Source of the DNA: Copromyces sp. CBS 386.78
Lineage: Eukaryota; Ascomycota; Sordariomycetes; Sordariales; Sordariaceae
Assembly: GCA_030685235.1 (NCBI GenBank)
Contig: MU839154.1
Span: forward strand, 124,001 to 188,000
Reading direction: 5' to 3'
Length of the DNA stretch: 64,000 bases
Shown in pieces: positions 33,960-46,242 of the stretch (positions are counted from its first letter, which is position 1; each line of letters begins with the position of its first letter). The notes below the pieces were generated by a model. The model did not search any database, was not told the origin of the DNA, and saw nothing but the letters and a program-made list of their open reading frames with translations. Position numbers and translations under genes: made by a program.

Positions 33960-36168
33960 ATCCACGGCATCTTTTTCTGGCGTGAAGCCTGCGTTTAGCC
34001 TGGTTCCATGAGACCAGGCTGTACTATCATCATTGAGGCCACCTAAAGGCCCTTCACCCTTTGTGACACAGGAAGCATGTAGTTGGACGACGTCACCTGT
34101 CCCTAGGTATGGACGATTATCCCCGACTGGCACAGTAACATCATTCAATGGCGAGGAACAAGGACCTGCCCCTGCAACATTGATATTTATCCCTTGTTAT
34201 TGATACAATTTCTCCTTCAAATCGTGCAAAGTCACAAGACCAGATATGCATCCTAGTTGACCTTTTCATGAAGCTTAACGACGTGGTAGAAATCGTAGTT
34301 AGGGCCTCTCCAGTTGGTTGCCGGTACCTGAACTGTCACTCCTCGAATAACCAACCAATGCACACGACGGCGTATGTCCTACCCCAGGAAAAGGGCACAT
34401 AGGCGTGCGATACGAGAACCAGTCAACAATCAATGCAGGAAAGACCGATATAACTTCACCGACGAATTTTGAAAAGCATTGTCGTGTATGTTGGTACCAA
34501 GCTCGCTAATGACGCATTTCTATCACCAGGCACCCGGAAGGATCCGGCATTCACAGGAACAGGGCTCACGACATCACTAAATCGTCCGGGTGACAACCCT
34601 ATTGCAACCTCTTGGCAAAGGGAGTCTCTGAAGTCAACTGAAAAGTGGGGCGTGCTCGTGAGAGAGAGGGGAGTATTGGAATGATGATGACCTCCCACCG
34701 ACTGTGGCTGCCTGTCTGCCTGTGGCAATACTTCCTTCTCTCGACCCTCTCTCGCCTCGCCTTCTGCTCTCCGCATATTCAACGCGCGAAGACGGCGATG
34801 GCGTTCATCTGACAATACCAAAGACCAACGGCAAACCTACCCGTACCTACCACTCGAGTCGGGGTACGACGACAGCTTGAGGGTCGAAAAGGAGCCGGGC
34901 GACCCCCACCGCTGAGCTTGGAATTAAAGTAATTCGTCGCTACCTTGCCAGGTCCCGCCGCATACGCCTCACGGCGATTTGCAAACCAAGCCGACTTGTT
35001 CCATGAGCGATCGGAAAATGTCTCATGAACGGCCTGGCTTACCCGTCGGGTATTTGCTTGCCATGAGGAACCAGGGGACGTCTACCTTGTAGGGCTCGGC
35101 CGGTCAACATTGATGAGGAATACAGCGGGGGGCAATCACCATATGAGGGGTAAACATAAACAGCCACGAAGCCGTTTCATGTCCAGCTTGCCCGGCAACT
35201 GAGTCTATGTGCAATCCAGGCATGGCCTCGTCAGATTCTGTCATCGTACCGGACAAAGTTGCCCTGGATTTGGGGGGAAAAAAAAGATTCTTTGGCCTCA
35301 CGTCCGAGATGGATACTGGCCTCTTTTGGTGCGCGCTTTACTAACCATTTTACATCGAAGGCACGCAAGGATGGGAAAGCCTCTTGTCAAGTGTGCTGGG
35401 CAATGGAAGAGTGGAAGAGGCGCAGGAGACCAATTTGCGCCAATTAGATCGAACTGGAAGGGCGAACGAAATCCCAATTGGGCAGAATGAGGCTCGAAGT
35501 TGAGCTTTACATCCTACCAGCAGGGCCTCGATTCGAGGTATGGACGACGACGACTATAATATGAAGGGACACTGTCCCAGGTCGATAATCCAAAGGTATG
35601 CGTGTCTCTCGTTCTTCTTCATTTCATATACCTTCCACTACTAGGAGTCGTCTTTGACCATTACCCTTGTATTTGTCGCAGTCGCGCGTTTCACGGACAA
35701 CAGGCTGGTTTCTGCCTGAGGGTGTGCCTAGCCAGTAGCCCCCTGCTTGTTTCGTGTACTGTACGTACTCTCACCGGAACGAGCTCCCACCAGGCTATCA
35801 AGGAGGCACAAATCTATCCATTTGTTGGCACATTTTCTCCTAGCCTTTCTTGTTGTCTACTTTTTCACGAACGAAAACCCTTTCCACTATTCTCTCGATA
35901 ATTTTTTCTTGATATCGCTTATCTGTTCCTCGAGGCTTGCGCCTCCAAGTCTATTCCCCTCTACTGTATACACGAACAGCATCAGGTGGGGGACACTTGT
36001 GTGTTGCAGCCTTGTACACTCACACCTCCTTCCTCTATCCACATATATATACCAACCTTTCGCCGTTCCGCCCAGCATTCCGATTGTATAGTCAACCACT
36101 GTTCTCATCATTTCTATTTCAGCACGTCTCAGCATCAGAACAAAGTCAAGCTACAACTCATCAGCGCC
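33960..36168. other. Intergenic with probable 5' UTR introns
   Basis: 2.2 kb without a supported gene. Two intron-like units lie ahead of the next start: GTATGC at 35596 to GCAG near 35681, and GTACGT at 35762 to CTCCTAG near 35845. They may be leader introns of the gene at 36169. A TATA-like TATAATATGAAGG lies near 35554. Confidence 0.4.
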
Positions 36169-38136
36169 ATGTTCAGGGGCGGTTCAGCCAAGCCTGATCA
36201 GGGCGCTGACGGATCACGAAAGCCTTCCCAGAGCCCAGAAGCGCAAAGGCTTTACAACCAGATGCGAGATGTTGAGGAAGAATGCAAGCATCCTGGGCGC
36301 TTCCGCGAAGCTCTACGGCAGCGAGAACAAGAAGGACAAAACAACATCAGTCACAGTCCCTACCTGGGCATTCCAACACCCCATAGACGGTCTAGATCCC
36401 GTACTGGTTCTACTGGCCCGGCGTCAACACAAGGCTCGGATGGAGGAGTTGAGGACAGCGGGCGCAAGAAACGAGGCCATCGCACCAAACCTTTGGACGA
36501 ACCTCAAAGACTAAGAACGGCATTTGTTCGAACATATGTTGGTGCTTGCGGAGAGTGTCGCCAGCGTAAAGTGAAAGTACGTTATCCCATCCACCAGACG
36601 AGTTCATCGTTGTCATCATAAAATGACTGACATTTGTTTGCCAAATCCAAGTGTACCCATTTTGATAACAGCGAGCTCGAAGCCAACTACCAGGCTTCCA
36701 GACGATCAAGACTATCAGTAGCCCCCATGTCACCAAGTTTCCAGACTCATATCAGTCCGCCGGTGTCATATTCCCCAGTGACAGTCCAATGTCCGAACGA
36801 ACTTTCCGGAGTCGGTAGCCATATACTCGGGTCCCGTAACCAGCCAATCGTTGACTACAACCACGAAAATCGTGACGACGATATTGAGCTGGACAGTCCA
36901 TCAACGCTGGTCAACACTTCCGTGGGAGGCCTCTTCCTGTTTGACCATGACGCGCCGGCCACTATGAATCCAGCCTATACTCCCTATAGCTCAACACATA
37001 CTAACCTTCTTGGCTTTGATGATTCATATACACCATTCGATAACTCTTATCCCGTTTCTCCGATGCCGTCCTTGCTAGCTTCTTCGGTTGGTGATATCGA
37101 GAAGCCACTTGGCTCACTCATCAATGGCTCAGTCGCCAACAATATCATTTGGGAATGTAAACGAGGATCCATCGACCCATGGACCCTGACGCGCACCGAC
37201 AGCGGACCACATGAATGCCGCGCACGCTTCCCGAATGAGGTTTCATTTCTGGACCACTACAGAACTCAGCATGAGCCCTTCTTCAACGAGAGAATCGTCC
37301 ATAGATGTAGCTGTTGCGGCTCCTTCGCAGGACCCTACGATCAGAGCTGTACAAAATGTGCAAACAAAGCTTGTCGAGTATGCGATCCTACTTGGCCGCT
37401 CGCCTCATGGTACTACGGTACCATGAAGCCCCCTGCCCCTAGTCTGATGTCTGGCACAACGATGATCAGGACGGGGCAAGGTTTTGGAAACGGACTGCTG
37501 GGTCCTCCATCATATTTCGGAGGATCCAACTCTTACGGCACCAGCCCTAACGAATCCAACTCATTCGGTATCTACGGCGGCAGCAGCTACGCCGGCTCCA
37601 CGAGTAACCAGACCTTTGGAACAACATCCAAAGAAACCGCTGAGACACGGCGGTTTGAACGCTATGCTCCGTTACAGCACCAAGTATCCTCAAACCACGA
37701 TGCCTTTCGTCATCATCACGACGAGAACTCGATTTCCGTCAAACCCACAAGGGAGGACCGCCCAAGGGAACCCCCTAGTGACTACCACCACTTCTCAAGA
37801 AAGTCACCAAAGTGCTCCGCTCCCCCAACGACGCTTTCGCTCATCGCCAAATCAACAAAGTCACTGAACGTCAATATCCCCTGCCTCGCATTAGTTCATC
37901 TCATCCTGTTGCTCTTATTTCCTTTAGTTTCTTCAGACACGGATAACACCACCACATATTTGTCATCTTCTCTGGCTAAACAGGCTGCGGAACACATGCC
38001 ATTGGTATCGGCTGTGTGCATCACCATTGGGGTGCTCGGGATCTGGCTATTGCGATCTAGAGGCCATGTCGTCGGCGACGACGTTTCCGTCGATGAGGGA
38101 AGAAGTACATTGCCAAAAGCATTGATGGCCTCATGA
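36169..38136 (+). CDS. Zinc-motif protein with two C-terminal hydrophobic segments
   Basis: Family not named. The model is join(36169..36576, 36652..38136), 630 aa. The 75-nt intron (GTACGT, ACTGAC, ATCCAAG) sits inside the key motif and joins CGECRQRKVK to CTHFD, giving ACGECRQRKVKC. This looks like the first half of a fungal Zn2Cys6 cluster (C-x2-C-x6-C), but no second half follows. Further on, near residues 323-345, is a C2H2-like stretch (HECRARFPN...FLDHYRTQH), and near 358-385 a Cys-rich segment CSCCGSF, CTKCANKACRVC. The middle is Ser/Gly/Tyr-rich. Near the C-terminus are two hydrophobic segments at about 545-562 (ALVHLILLLLFPLVS) and 585-605 (PLVSAVCITIGVLGIWLL), followed by a basic and acidic tail. 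It may be a membrane-held regulator, or the zinc motifs may not bind DNA. The gene at 40771 has the same plan. Confidence 0.75.
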
Positions 38137-40770
38137 GGATGATTGAATATCGAGGCTTTTCCTTTCCTCCACTGAGACCTTTTTTTCGTTTTCATCTTCG
38201 GTTCGGTTCGGTTTCGTTCGGCGTCCGGTTCTATCGCGGTTGTGTCAGGCCGCTGGGGTGGTTGGGCCAGTTTCTAAACGGCTTGGTATACAGAACGAGG
38301 TTATGATGATTTAGTAACATGACGACGATAAGACTTTACAAGGAGGAGAGGAATAGCAATGCCATTCATGGGGGCTTATTTCACTCTATATATACTAATA
38401 CGACGTCGAGACACATAACCAGCTCTACACTAGGTCTACTACCTGGAGGACGTCCATAAAATCTGACGATGTGTTGGTTCATCACTGGAGAATGAAGTGC
38501 CCTTGTGCCTTACAGGCGATGTTATCCAGGCAGGGCAGGGCAGTGTGCCAATACTTTCTTACGCACTTACACACGTACGTTAGCAGGCAAGGAGGCGGTT
38601 TAGCGTTGCAAGTAAGAAAGCCATCACTGGCAATGGACGCCCATCAGCACTAGGCTGACAAGACTGGTAGTAGGCGGTGGGCGGTGGCTGCTACCGTGAT
38701 CAGTCGGTGGCTACGAGACATCCCTCAGATTTCGTTTTTCCTTCCTCGCTGCAAAGTATCGGAATGTTGCTGAAGAGTCACACACAGCCACCACTACCAT
38801 ATGGGTGTGGGAGGACACTGCCGATTTTCCAATTCCCATGCCGTCGCATTGATGCAAATCGCAAACTTCACAGACCATCGGCAATTGGCGGGAAAGCTGA
38901 AGAGTCATCGATACAAGCTTTCTTTTGTCCAACCTTACCCTACCGATGCGAGTAGGACTTGTCCTGTCTGGTTGGCTGGTTGGATTTAAGGATGGCAACT
39001 AAAGCCGCCGTTGATCACGGATGTTGGGATGAAAAGAGAAAACGAAAGAGGAAGGATGCTCGCGTGCAGGGATTTGCGATTGACTCAATCCGCGGCTTCC
39101 ATCGCTCTGGGGCACCCTTGCCCGAAAAGAACCCAGCATCTGAAAGGTTGGTAAATCGGCCAATCATATTAACAGGAACAGAGAAGGATGGAGCAAAGCC
39201 TGGCTTGGCGCTGGCTCTCCACTGTACCCACTTTCTCCACGAGAGAAGGGACGAAAGAGTGCGGGTCCACTGGCTCAAAATGAGATGAAAGTCAACCTCG
39301 AAAGATGCCGTGCCAGGCAGACGGGCTGCCTGATTTGCAGCATCAAAATGCCATCATCAGAATCCGTCAATGGGATGATGCTAGAAGTTCGCGCCAATTC
39401 AAACATCTCGACGTGAACCATCAACAGCATCAGAAGACAATGAGGAAAAGGTGAAGAGCCACCGAGTTCTATCACAGTCGGGAAACCCAACCGCGAGGTT
39501 GTCTTCTCAGAACATCATCATCTATGAGATCTTGCGTCGGCCACTTCAGAAACAAGGCTCATTTGACTCATACGCACATTCATATCTCATTGAACCCACA
39601 TTATTTAGGCATACATTCCTCGAGACCGGGAAACTCCTTTGTGGTACAACACACACTGTAAGACGAATGCGACGAACGAGAAGCGTCAGTGCCGGCCATC
39701 TGGTCTCTTTCTCACTTTGCTTGCAAGGCGCCGAATTGCCAGCTAGCCCTCTGCAACTTCTGAAGGGTTACTTCGAGTGGAGCAAGCAAGCGTCGCACCC
39801 ACCCAGAATCGCTCGCCGTGCTCGACCATGCAGGCCGCTGCCACTGGGTCAAGAGAACACCCGCTGCTGGGATATTTTGTAGAGCTGGTGAGGCCGGACA
39901 TAACATCACGACCCAACAGATGGCCAAGAGATCTTTTAACTGCCAGATCAAAACAGTACATGATCATTGGCATCCGCTAGATAATTGCTCTTTTCAAACT
40001 TCAAGCAGGTTCACTCCATGACTTTGCAGCAGGGGAGAGTGGTCCTCTTATACTAAACGCAGCTGCGATGCGGCTCAGACAAACAAGAAAAGACGAGAAA
40101 GAAGTAGCGCGCTAAGCCCAAACTAGTAGACCGCGGTCGTTCCTGCCCTCCCATGCTCACTGCGCCTCTCGCCCGTCTAAGCACTGGTCAAAGATTCCGC
40201 TTCTTGCTGCTTTCCCATTGTTGGTCCAAGTGAAATATCGGCGTTGACTCCCCGTCGGCCTACTCCTTCTTGCTCTTCTCTTTTCCTCTTTTTTTCCGTC
40301 GAAATCGAATTGAGAGAACACACACGAAGTCACTTCGGCTTCCAACACAGGTGCCCCTGACAGACATCGTCCCCCCTTCGTCTTCGACACTCAACAAGTG
40401 TCCAGTGCACAAGCAGCCGTGTTAACCACACTGGTGGACAACCACAAGGCAGTCGTCGCAGCAGTCGAGGAGCATCCCCGTCGCCGTCAAGCAACACGGA
40501 GATCTCCCTACTGCCCTGCCGGTACCCCGCCATTCTCAGGAAGTTACCACAACCCACGGCAAGCAAGCAACCCCATCACTATCGCTTAGCCAACAACAAC
40601 TTTGATTCAACCAGCTTTCCAGAATCTGGCACACATCCTCACCTCAGAACCATTATCAAGAAAGCCAATCGACTTGGCCCACGCTGGAGCTGTCACGAGA
40701 CTTTGCTTACCTCAACTCCGACACATTGTCATCAACGATCATCCCCGATACCCCCGAGACTCTGGCTCAA
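38137..40770. other. 2.6 kb intergenic region
   Basis: No gene supported on either strand; short frames overlap and lack protein character. The last 500 bases are C/A-rich with CAACAAC-type leader sequence, likely the 5' UTR of the gene at 40771. Confidence 0.45.
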
Positions 40771-43164
40771 ATGGCTGGCATGTCTCGAACCAATTCGGCC
40801 AACGCCTTCATGGAGGGCTTCTCGGTATGCCAGGCCAACCTCGGCGAGGCCCTCACCTGGCTCCCTGCCATGGGCACTCCCGAGCTTGACGATATGATCA
40901 ACGCCTTCATCCCGGGTCCTGCATCCATCAAGGACAAGCGTGCCCACATCTCCATGGACTTCCTCAGCTACTCGCAGCGCACCGGGTTCAACTTCAAGTT
41001 CTACCCCGTCCCCTTGACCTCCTTTGCCTCCGCCAGCACTGCTTCCCCGGCAAGCTCTTCGCAGTTCGTCGACTCTGGCTACGCATCCAGCTTCAACGTC
41101 TCCCCAGTCATCTCCGACTCGAGCGCATGGACCCAGTCCCCGGCCTCTTTCACTTCCCCAGCCTCCTTCGATGACGCTACCAGGATAGTAAAGGCCACGA
41201 AGAAGCCGACTGCTCCTAGCTCTCGCCAGCAGCCCGTCGACTTTGCCAACCACCCTGGCATGCGGATCATGACCAAGGATGGCCGAGATGTCACCAACTC
41301 TGCCTCCCGGGGATGCAAGACCAAGGAGCAGCGAGACCATGCCCACCTCATGCGCATCATCAAGGCTTGCGATGCGTGCCGGAAGAGGAAGGTCCGTTGC
41401 GATCCCAGCCACAAGAAGCGGGCTGCCTCGCACACATCTCCCGCCGCGACCGAGTCGAAGCCCACCAAGAAGCAGAAGAAGGAGACAGCAGAAGCACCGC
41501 CGCCTGCTCCAGTTGTTGTCGAGACCACTCCCGAGTTGCTCATTGCCGATAACTTCGAGAACTTTGACGCCGCCGCATTCGCCATGCCCTCTGTTGAAGG
41601 AACCGAGAACGTCGATGACCTTTTCTGGAACCAGTACTTCAACTTCGACCAGGATGCCTTCCCCGACTTTGCTCCTGGCACTTTCGACCAGTTCGCTCCT
41701 TCCCAGGAGCTCTTCTACCAGAGCGCCAGCACCTCATCCGCCGCCTCTCCGTCGCAGGTATTCACTCCGGAGACGCCGGTACATACTCGCCCGTCACCGG
41801 CAATTGCCACCGAGCCGGTACTTTCGACGGCCACTCCGGCTCTGCCCTACCTAAACCCGGGCGTTCCTCATGGCACCGAGTATGTCGATTTCAACCTCTA
41901 CTCACCGCCTGCCGACTTCTCTCTCGACGAGGAGCTCCTCGGCCTTGGCCAGCAACAGTCCTATGCACCTTTCAACGCTGGATACACCGATCAACAATAC
42001 TTCGGCCATGCCAGCGTCGTTGCCCACAAGACTGAGTCACGCTCCAGTCTATCTTTGCCATCCGTATCCTCCAGAGTGATAGCAAATCTTCAACGACTGC
42101 CACTGGACGTACATGACGGACTCCGGGGAAGCGGAGACCTGCAGACCTTGAGCAACGTATCGCCAGCTGTACAGACCCCTGGTCAACTGACTGTACAACA
42201 ACAGCAACGCCGTCGCCAACGCGCATCAGGCGATGAGAACGGGGTAATCCTACAGGCATCAGATCATCAACCTGTAGTGATTGACTCGGGAACGCTACCT
42301 ATTCCAGCTTCCCCAGCCTCGCAACGCCTTGTCTCTCCGACGCTGAATGTTCAGCATGCACCTCATGACGTAAATCACAACACATCCGTGATGAACGTCG
42401 GTAGCACGCACCTACAACAGTCACCAATTGCATCTTCCGCATCTGTGACCGCCGGTGTACTTGCCACCATCCAACCCGCAACATCTGTTGAACAACAGTC
42501 TCGCGCCGAGACGGCATTAAGGCCTCCAAGGTTGAGGTATCCAGCCAAATCCAAGAACTCTGTCAATCAACGACAAAAACAAGGACTTGCTGGTCTCCCG
42601 GTAGACCTCCTGACAGCCTCCCGAGATGTCAGCAGCTGCGGCATTTGCCACAGCTCTGCTGCCTCCAACTCGACTCTCCTGAGGACGACAACGACAGTTC
42701 TGTCACGGTCGTCCACAACCACCACCATCCTGCCAGGCCGACGAGAAAGCGGCGACGGAGAAAGATTCGCGAAGATGGGAGAAAAGCTTGTTTCGAGCTA
42801 CAGTGCCTCCGCGTCATCTTCCTCTCAATCCTCCTCCTTCCCGCTGGTCGTGCTTGGTCTCGTCTCTTGTCTCGTGGTAACGGCTTTGCGGTCATACTGC
42901 AGTAAGGACAACTTACTCAACACACTGTTCATTGCGAGCATATCATTGTTCTCACTTTGGCAACAACAATCATCATCATCCCGGTCGTCAGCCCTGAAGA
43001 CCGACGCCGACACTGACGCCGACACTGACACCGACACCACAAGGTGTTCCTCATCAGTCCAAGAAGGACTCGTCTCCTCACTCTCCCGACACGCGCAGAC
43101 GCTTGTTGCGAAGAATTCTTCCCTTGTTCGGATGGTGTCCGGATCACGATCAATCATGGTCTAA
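40771..43164 (+). CDS. Half-cluster zinc protein with two C-terminal hydrophobic segments
   Basis: A single open frame encodes 797 aa from the first ATG (MAGMSRTNSANAFMEGF); the frame is closed 15 codons upstream. An N-terminal block reads MGTPELDDMINAFIPGPASI and then DFLSYSQRTGFNFKFYP, which I recall as conserved in other filamentous ascomycetes. At about residues 198-225 is IKACDACRKRKVRCDPSHKKR, the first half of a Zn2Cys6 cluster; the second C-x-C part is missing and is replaced by a Lys-rich run. Acidic, Phe-rich sequence (WNQYFNFDQDAFPDF) after it resembles an activation region. The C-terminal half is Ser/Gln-rich, then shows hydrophobic segments at about 689-710 (FPLVVLGLVSCLVVTAL) and 716-733 (LLNTLFIASISLFSLW), and an Asp/Thr repeat (DADTDADTDTDT). 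The plan matches the neighbour at 36169. Function is unknown. Confidence 0.8.
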   Translation: MAGMSRTNSANAFMEGFSVCQANLGEALTWLPAMGTPELDDMINAFIPGPASIKDKRAHISMDFLSYSQRTGFNFKFYPVPLTSFASASTASPASSSQFVDSGYASSFNVSPVISDSSAWTQSPASFTSPASFDDATRIVKATKKPTAPSSRQQPVDFANHPGMRIMTKDGRDVTNSASRGCKTKEQRDHAHLMRIIKACDACRKRKVRCDPSHKKRAASHTSPAATESKPTKKQKKETAEAPPPAPVVVETTPELLIADNFENFDAAAFAMPSVEGTENVDDLFWNQYFNFDQDAFPDFAPGTFDQFAPSQELFYQSASTSSAASPSQVFTPETPVHTRPSPAIATEPVLSTATPALPYLNPGVPHGTEYVDFNLYSPPADFSLDEELLGLGQQQSYAPFNAGYTDQQYFGHASVVAHKTESRSSLSLPSVSSRVIANLQRLPLDVHDGLRGSGDLQTLSNVSPAVQTPGQLTVQQQQRRRQRASGDENGVILQASDHQPVVIDSGTLPIPASPASQRLVSPTLNVQHAPHDVNHNTSVMNVGSTHLQQSPIASSASVTAGVLATIQPATSVEQQSRAETALRPPRLRYPAKSKNSVNQRQKQGLAGLPVDLLTASRDVSSCGICHSSAASNSTLLRTTTTVLSRSSTTTTILPGRRESGDGERFAKMGEKLVSSYSASASSSSQSSSFPLVVLGLVSCLVVTALRSYCSKDNLLNTLFIASISLFSLWQQQSSSSRSSALKTDADTDADTDTDTTRCSSSVQEGLVSSLSRHAQTLVAKNSSLVRMVSGSRSIMV

Positions 43165-44307
43165 TTGACTCCGGCCAAGGCTTGGAGTTCGAAACAAAAG
43201 ATTGAGCTGATCTGATCTTGTCGGATTTGATTGTTGCCAACTGTCAGAGATTCTCTTCATGGAATGCAAAAGCATATGATTCAGTTTGTTTTGTTTTCAG
43301 TTGTTCAGCGGTGTGCAGCGTTTGCGTTTTTCTTACCACGATACCCCAGAACTTTTCTTTTCTGAGCTTGAGACATGTTGTCGTTTTCTTTTGTCTCCGT
43401 GTCTCCCATGTGGGGTTTGGAGTGGGAGAGGGCGATGATGCTTTTTCATGACGGCTTGCGAAGCGAGTTTGACTTGGGTTGATGGATGTTGGACTGGTGA
43501 TGAGAAAGCCCTGACGGGGTCGGATGAGATGGGAAAAGAAAAGTGATATCTTCCTATGTTGGGTTCATTTTCACGGGTGTAGAATAGTAGATAGTATCTG
43601 GCAGTGTTGGCTCTCACTCTCCTCGATCTGGGATGACTTACGAAAGTCATCAGTCGATTCATCAATACAAGTCGGTCTCCTTTGGAGGCCGTCGTAAATT
43701 ATACTTTTGCTCTTCCTCTCGTGTAGTGAACTGCCATGTTTGGACATTATGTAATATGCTTCGTGAGACTTGCTTCGTCTTTTATGTGACATTTGACATG
43801 GACACATCGCAATTCATATGATGCCCATCTTGACACTCTAGAAGGGACAGGAGACCCAGTCCTGCGGCAATCAAGCCCCATTTATTCCATGGAGTAATGG
43901 TTTCTTAAGTACCATCTCGACGAAACATTACCCCATGGGTCCAGCCTATGAGTCGTTCATGCTGGGTATGACAGCTGTTTATCAAGGCCGTAGTTCTGGC
44001 CGTCCAGATAATTCCCCCAAAAAGAAAACACTGGCGAACATCCTACAAAGGGGGACTGACCCTATTGTCTTGACGGCTGTCAAGCAAGACAAAACTGGAC
44101 TGACAAAAATCCACGAAAATCCCTTGAATTGATGCTTTCTTCGAGGTATCGGATTGCCAGTTTTTGTATTGGACTTGAGTGCCGCGGTGTTGCGTGCGGT
44201 TCAACTGTTGGACGTTTGCTTGTTGGCGTGAGGCGTGCTCAATGTCTTGTCACACGACCTGCTGACACCCAATTGCAAAATCAGAGGGGAAACCATAGAG
44301 GCCAGCA

Positions 44308-44314
44308 ATATAAA
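44308..44314 (+). promoter_or_regulatory. TATA element of the 5S rRNA gene
   Basis: The sequence ATATAAA places TATA at about -29 to -26 relative to the 5S start at 44338. In Neurospora a TATA box at this position is known to be needed for 5S transcription by RNA polymerase III. Confidence 0.75.
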
Positions 44315-44337
44315 GCGGTTTCTTGGTCCGGTCTAGC

Positions 44338-44457
44338 ACATACGACCACAGATGGTAGAAAACTCGGGATCCCGTCCGCTCTCCCAATAGATAAGGTACC
44401 AATCGCCTGGCTAGTAGTTGGGTCGGTGACGACCAGCGAATCCCAGGTGTTGTATGT
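44338..44457 (+). rRNA. 5S ribosomal RNA, dispersed variant copy
   Basis: About 120 nt beginning ACATACGACC and ending GGTGTTGTATGT, which pair to form helix I. Core elements of fungal 5S are present: GAAAACTCGGGATCCCGTCC, then TAGTAGTTGGGTCGGTGACG and ACCAGCGAATCCC, the internal control region. The body differs from the most common Neurospora 5S type as I recall it, so it is likely one of the divergent isotypes. A TATA element lies 29 bp upstream and a T-run directly follows, so the gene looks intact. Neurospora 5S genes are scattered singly rather than placed in the rDNA unit, which fits this context. Confidence 0.93.
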
Positions 44458-44458
44458 C

Positions 44459-44475
44459 TTTTTTTTTTTTTTTTT
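44459..44475 (+). terminator. T17 run, RNA polymerase III terminator
   Basis: Seventeen T immediately after the 5S end. Runs of four or more T end polymerase III transcription. Confidence 0.85.
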
Positions 44476-46242
44476 CATACTTCCCGTCCTCTCTCTCTTT
44501 GGTCCTTTCTTTCTAGGTTTGCTTTTTGTCGACTTGGCTCTCAGGCTGTAGCCGCTGATAAGCTGATAAGGAATCGTTTGACACTCTAAACTGATAAACG
44601 CACAGACATGCAATTATGCAAAACAAAAACCCGACACCAGACGAAGGAAAGTGGAGTCCTTCCATTCAAGGTCTAGCCCCCAACAAAGTCTGCAGCACAT
44701 GCAAAGGTACAACATGAATAAGGGCGACACAAGTTTGATGTTGGTCCCGTCGTGGCCACTTTGCTTGTCTGGTTTCGAAACGTTCTTTACCCTTTTCTGT
44801 TGCGAAGGAGGATATCTCATCTTTATTTGGCGGCATTGATTGCGGCTCTCTCTCCCGATTTTTTTTGGGGCGTTTTGTGGCGTATAAGCGCGACATCTAC
44901 CGACCTGGCCTTTGACTTAGGCGCGGCTTGATAGAAACCGATTCTGAAGTAAAGGTTGGTTCAGTCCCGTTCGCTTTTTTTTGCAAATTGCTTCCGTTTT
45001 CCATTCCCTTTCCCGCCATGCATCCTGCATTCTGCAAAGCAAATACGGAGACGTGTTCCTGCAGTGAGTATTGAAGATGGTCTTCTCTACCTATATGGTG
45101 CTAGAGTAAACAAGCAGAGGTAGAGAGAGGTCAAATACATCCGGTCAAAGTGGGCCTTTTCTTGAAACTCAAAAGTTTCTCGCTCACCAATCCTTGTCCT
45201 TTCTGTCTCTCATTTTTGCTATGCATGAGTGAGCGCAAAAACAGAACTAACAACACCAAACGGCTTGCAGAGTGTTGTCGGCCACACATCACGACTTACT
45301 GGACAGGCCAGAGCTGTTCTGTTCTGTTGGTGGCCGCAATTCGCCCGTTTACATACTTAATAGGCAGACATACACTTCCACCAAGACGGGACGGAAGGAA
45401 AAGTCAGTCGTCCAAAGTTCCCACATCGTTGGCATCACACAGACACCCATACGGCGTCACGAAGTCCGGGCCCGGAACCGCAATATTGGAGATTGGGTTT
45501 GACCGACGGGAATCGGAGAGTTTGAAAGGGTTTCCTTACCCGAGAAACCGAAAGGTGTCCATTCGTTCGTTCATTCGACCAGGTCGCTCCTTCCAGTCGG
45601 CAGTCGCTGCACCATCATCGTTCCCAACACACCCAGTCACTTGGCCAAGCAGCGCCGACTGAGTAGCTGCTGCATTTCCAACAGAACATCCTTTTGCTCT
45701 TGCAAAAACAGCCGTCAGAGCAAGCTGAGGTGACAGCCCGCCACTCGTGCAAACCTGGAAGCAGCGGTATCACTAGCATTACTGCTATTGAGGCAAACTT
45801 TGTTGTTTTACGCATCAAGTTGGGACCGGACTATTACCAGATCCGTGGCGTCACTTGGTGTTCAACAAGTTTACTCTGATCCATCTATCTTTAACGGCCA
45901 ACATCGTTATTACAAGGAGGAAGGAAACAAAGGCGTTGAGTGGAAACACGTCAAGAGACAAAGTTGAAGGACTTGCAAGGACCCCTCGGCAGCCGTGACC
46001 AAGGGAAAAGACGCAAAGGCAGGAAGGAAGGACTGAAGGAGACTGAGCGTGCCAATAAGTGGAAGGAACAACTGTTGGGAAGGAAACTTCAGCTTGCGCC
46101 TTTGTTATTTTTGGTCAGGCCACTGTCAACGAGGAAGTGGTTTGCTACAGAAACCTCACTGCAAGGCATAAAACGGAAAGAAAGAAGGTCGATTGCGACT
46201 GCAGCCGTTGTTGTTTTGCGATTGCTGCTTCCACCTTCCAGG

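Larger units (their letters stand above)
43165..46242. other. 3 kb intergenic region with 5S rRNA gene
   Basis: No protein gene supported. It contains the 5S rRNA gene at 44338-44457. The part from about 45560 to 46240 is probably the 5' leader of the deaminase gene; the reading frame upstream of its ATG is open but lacks another ATG. Confidence 0.5.
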
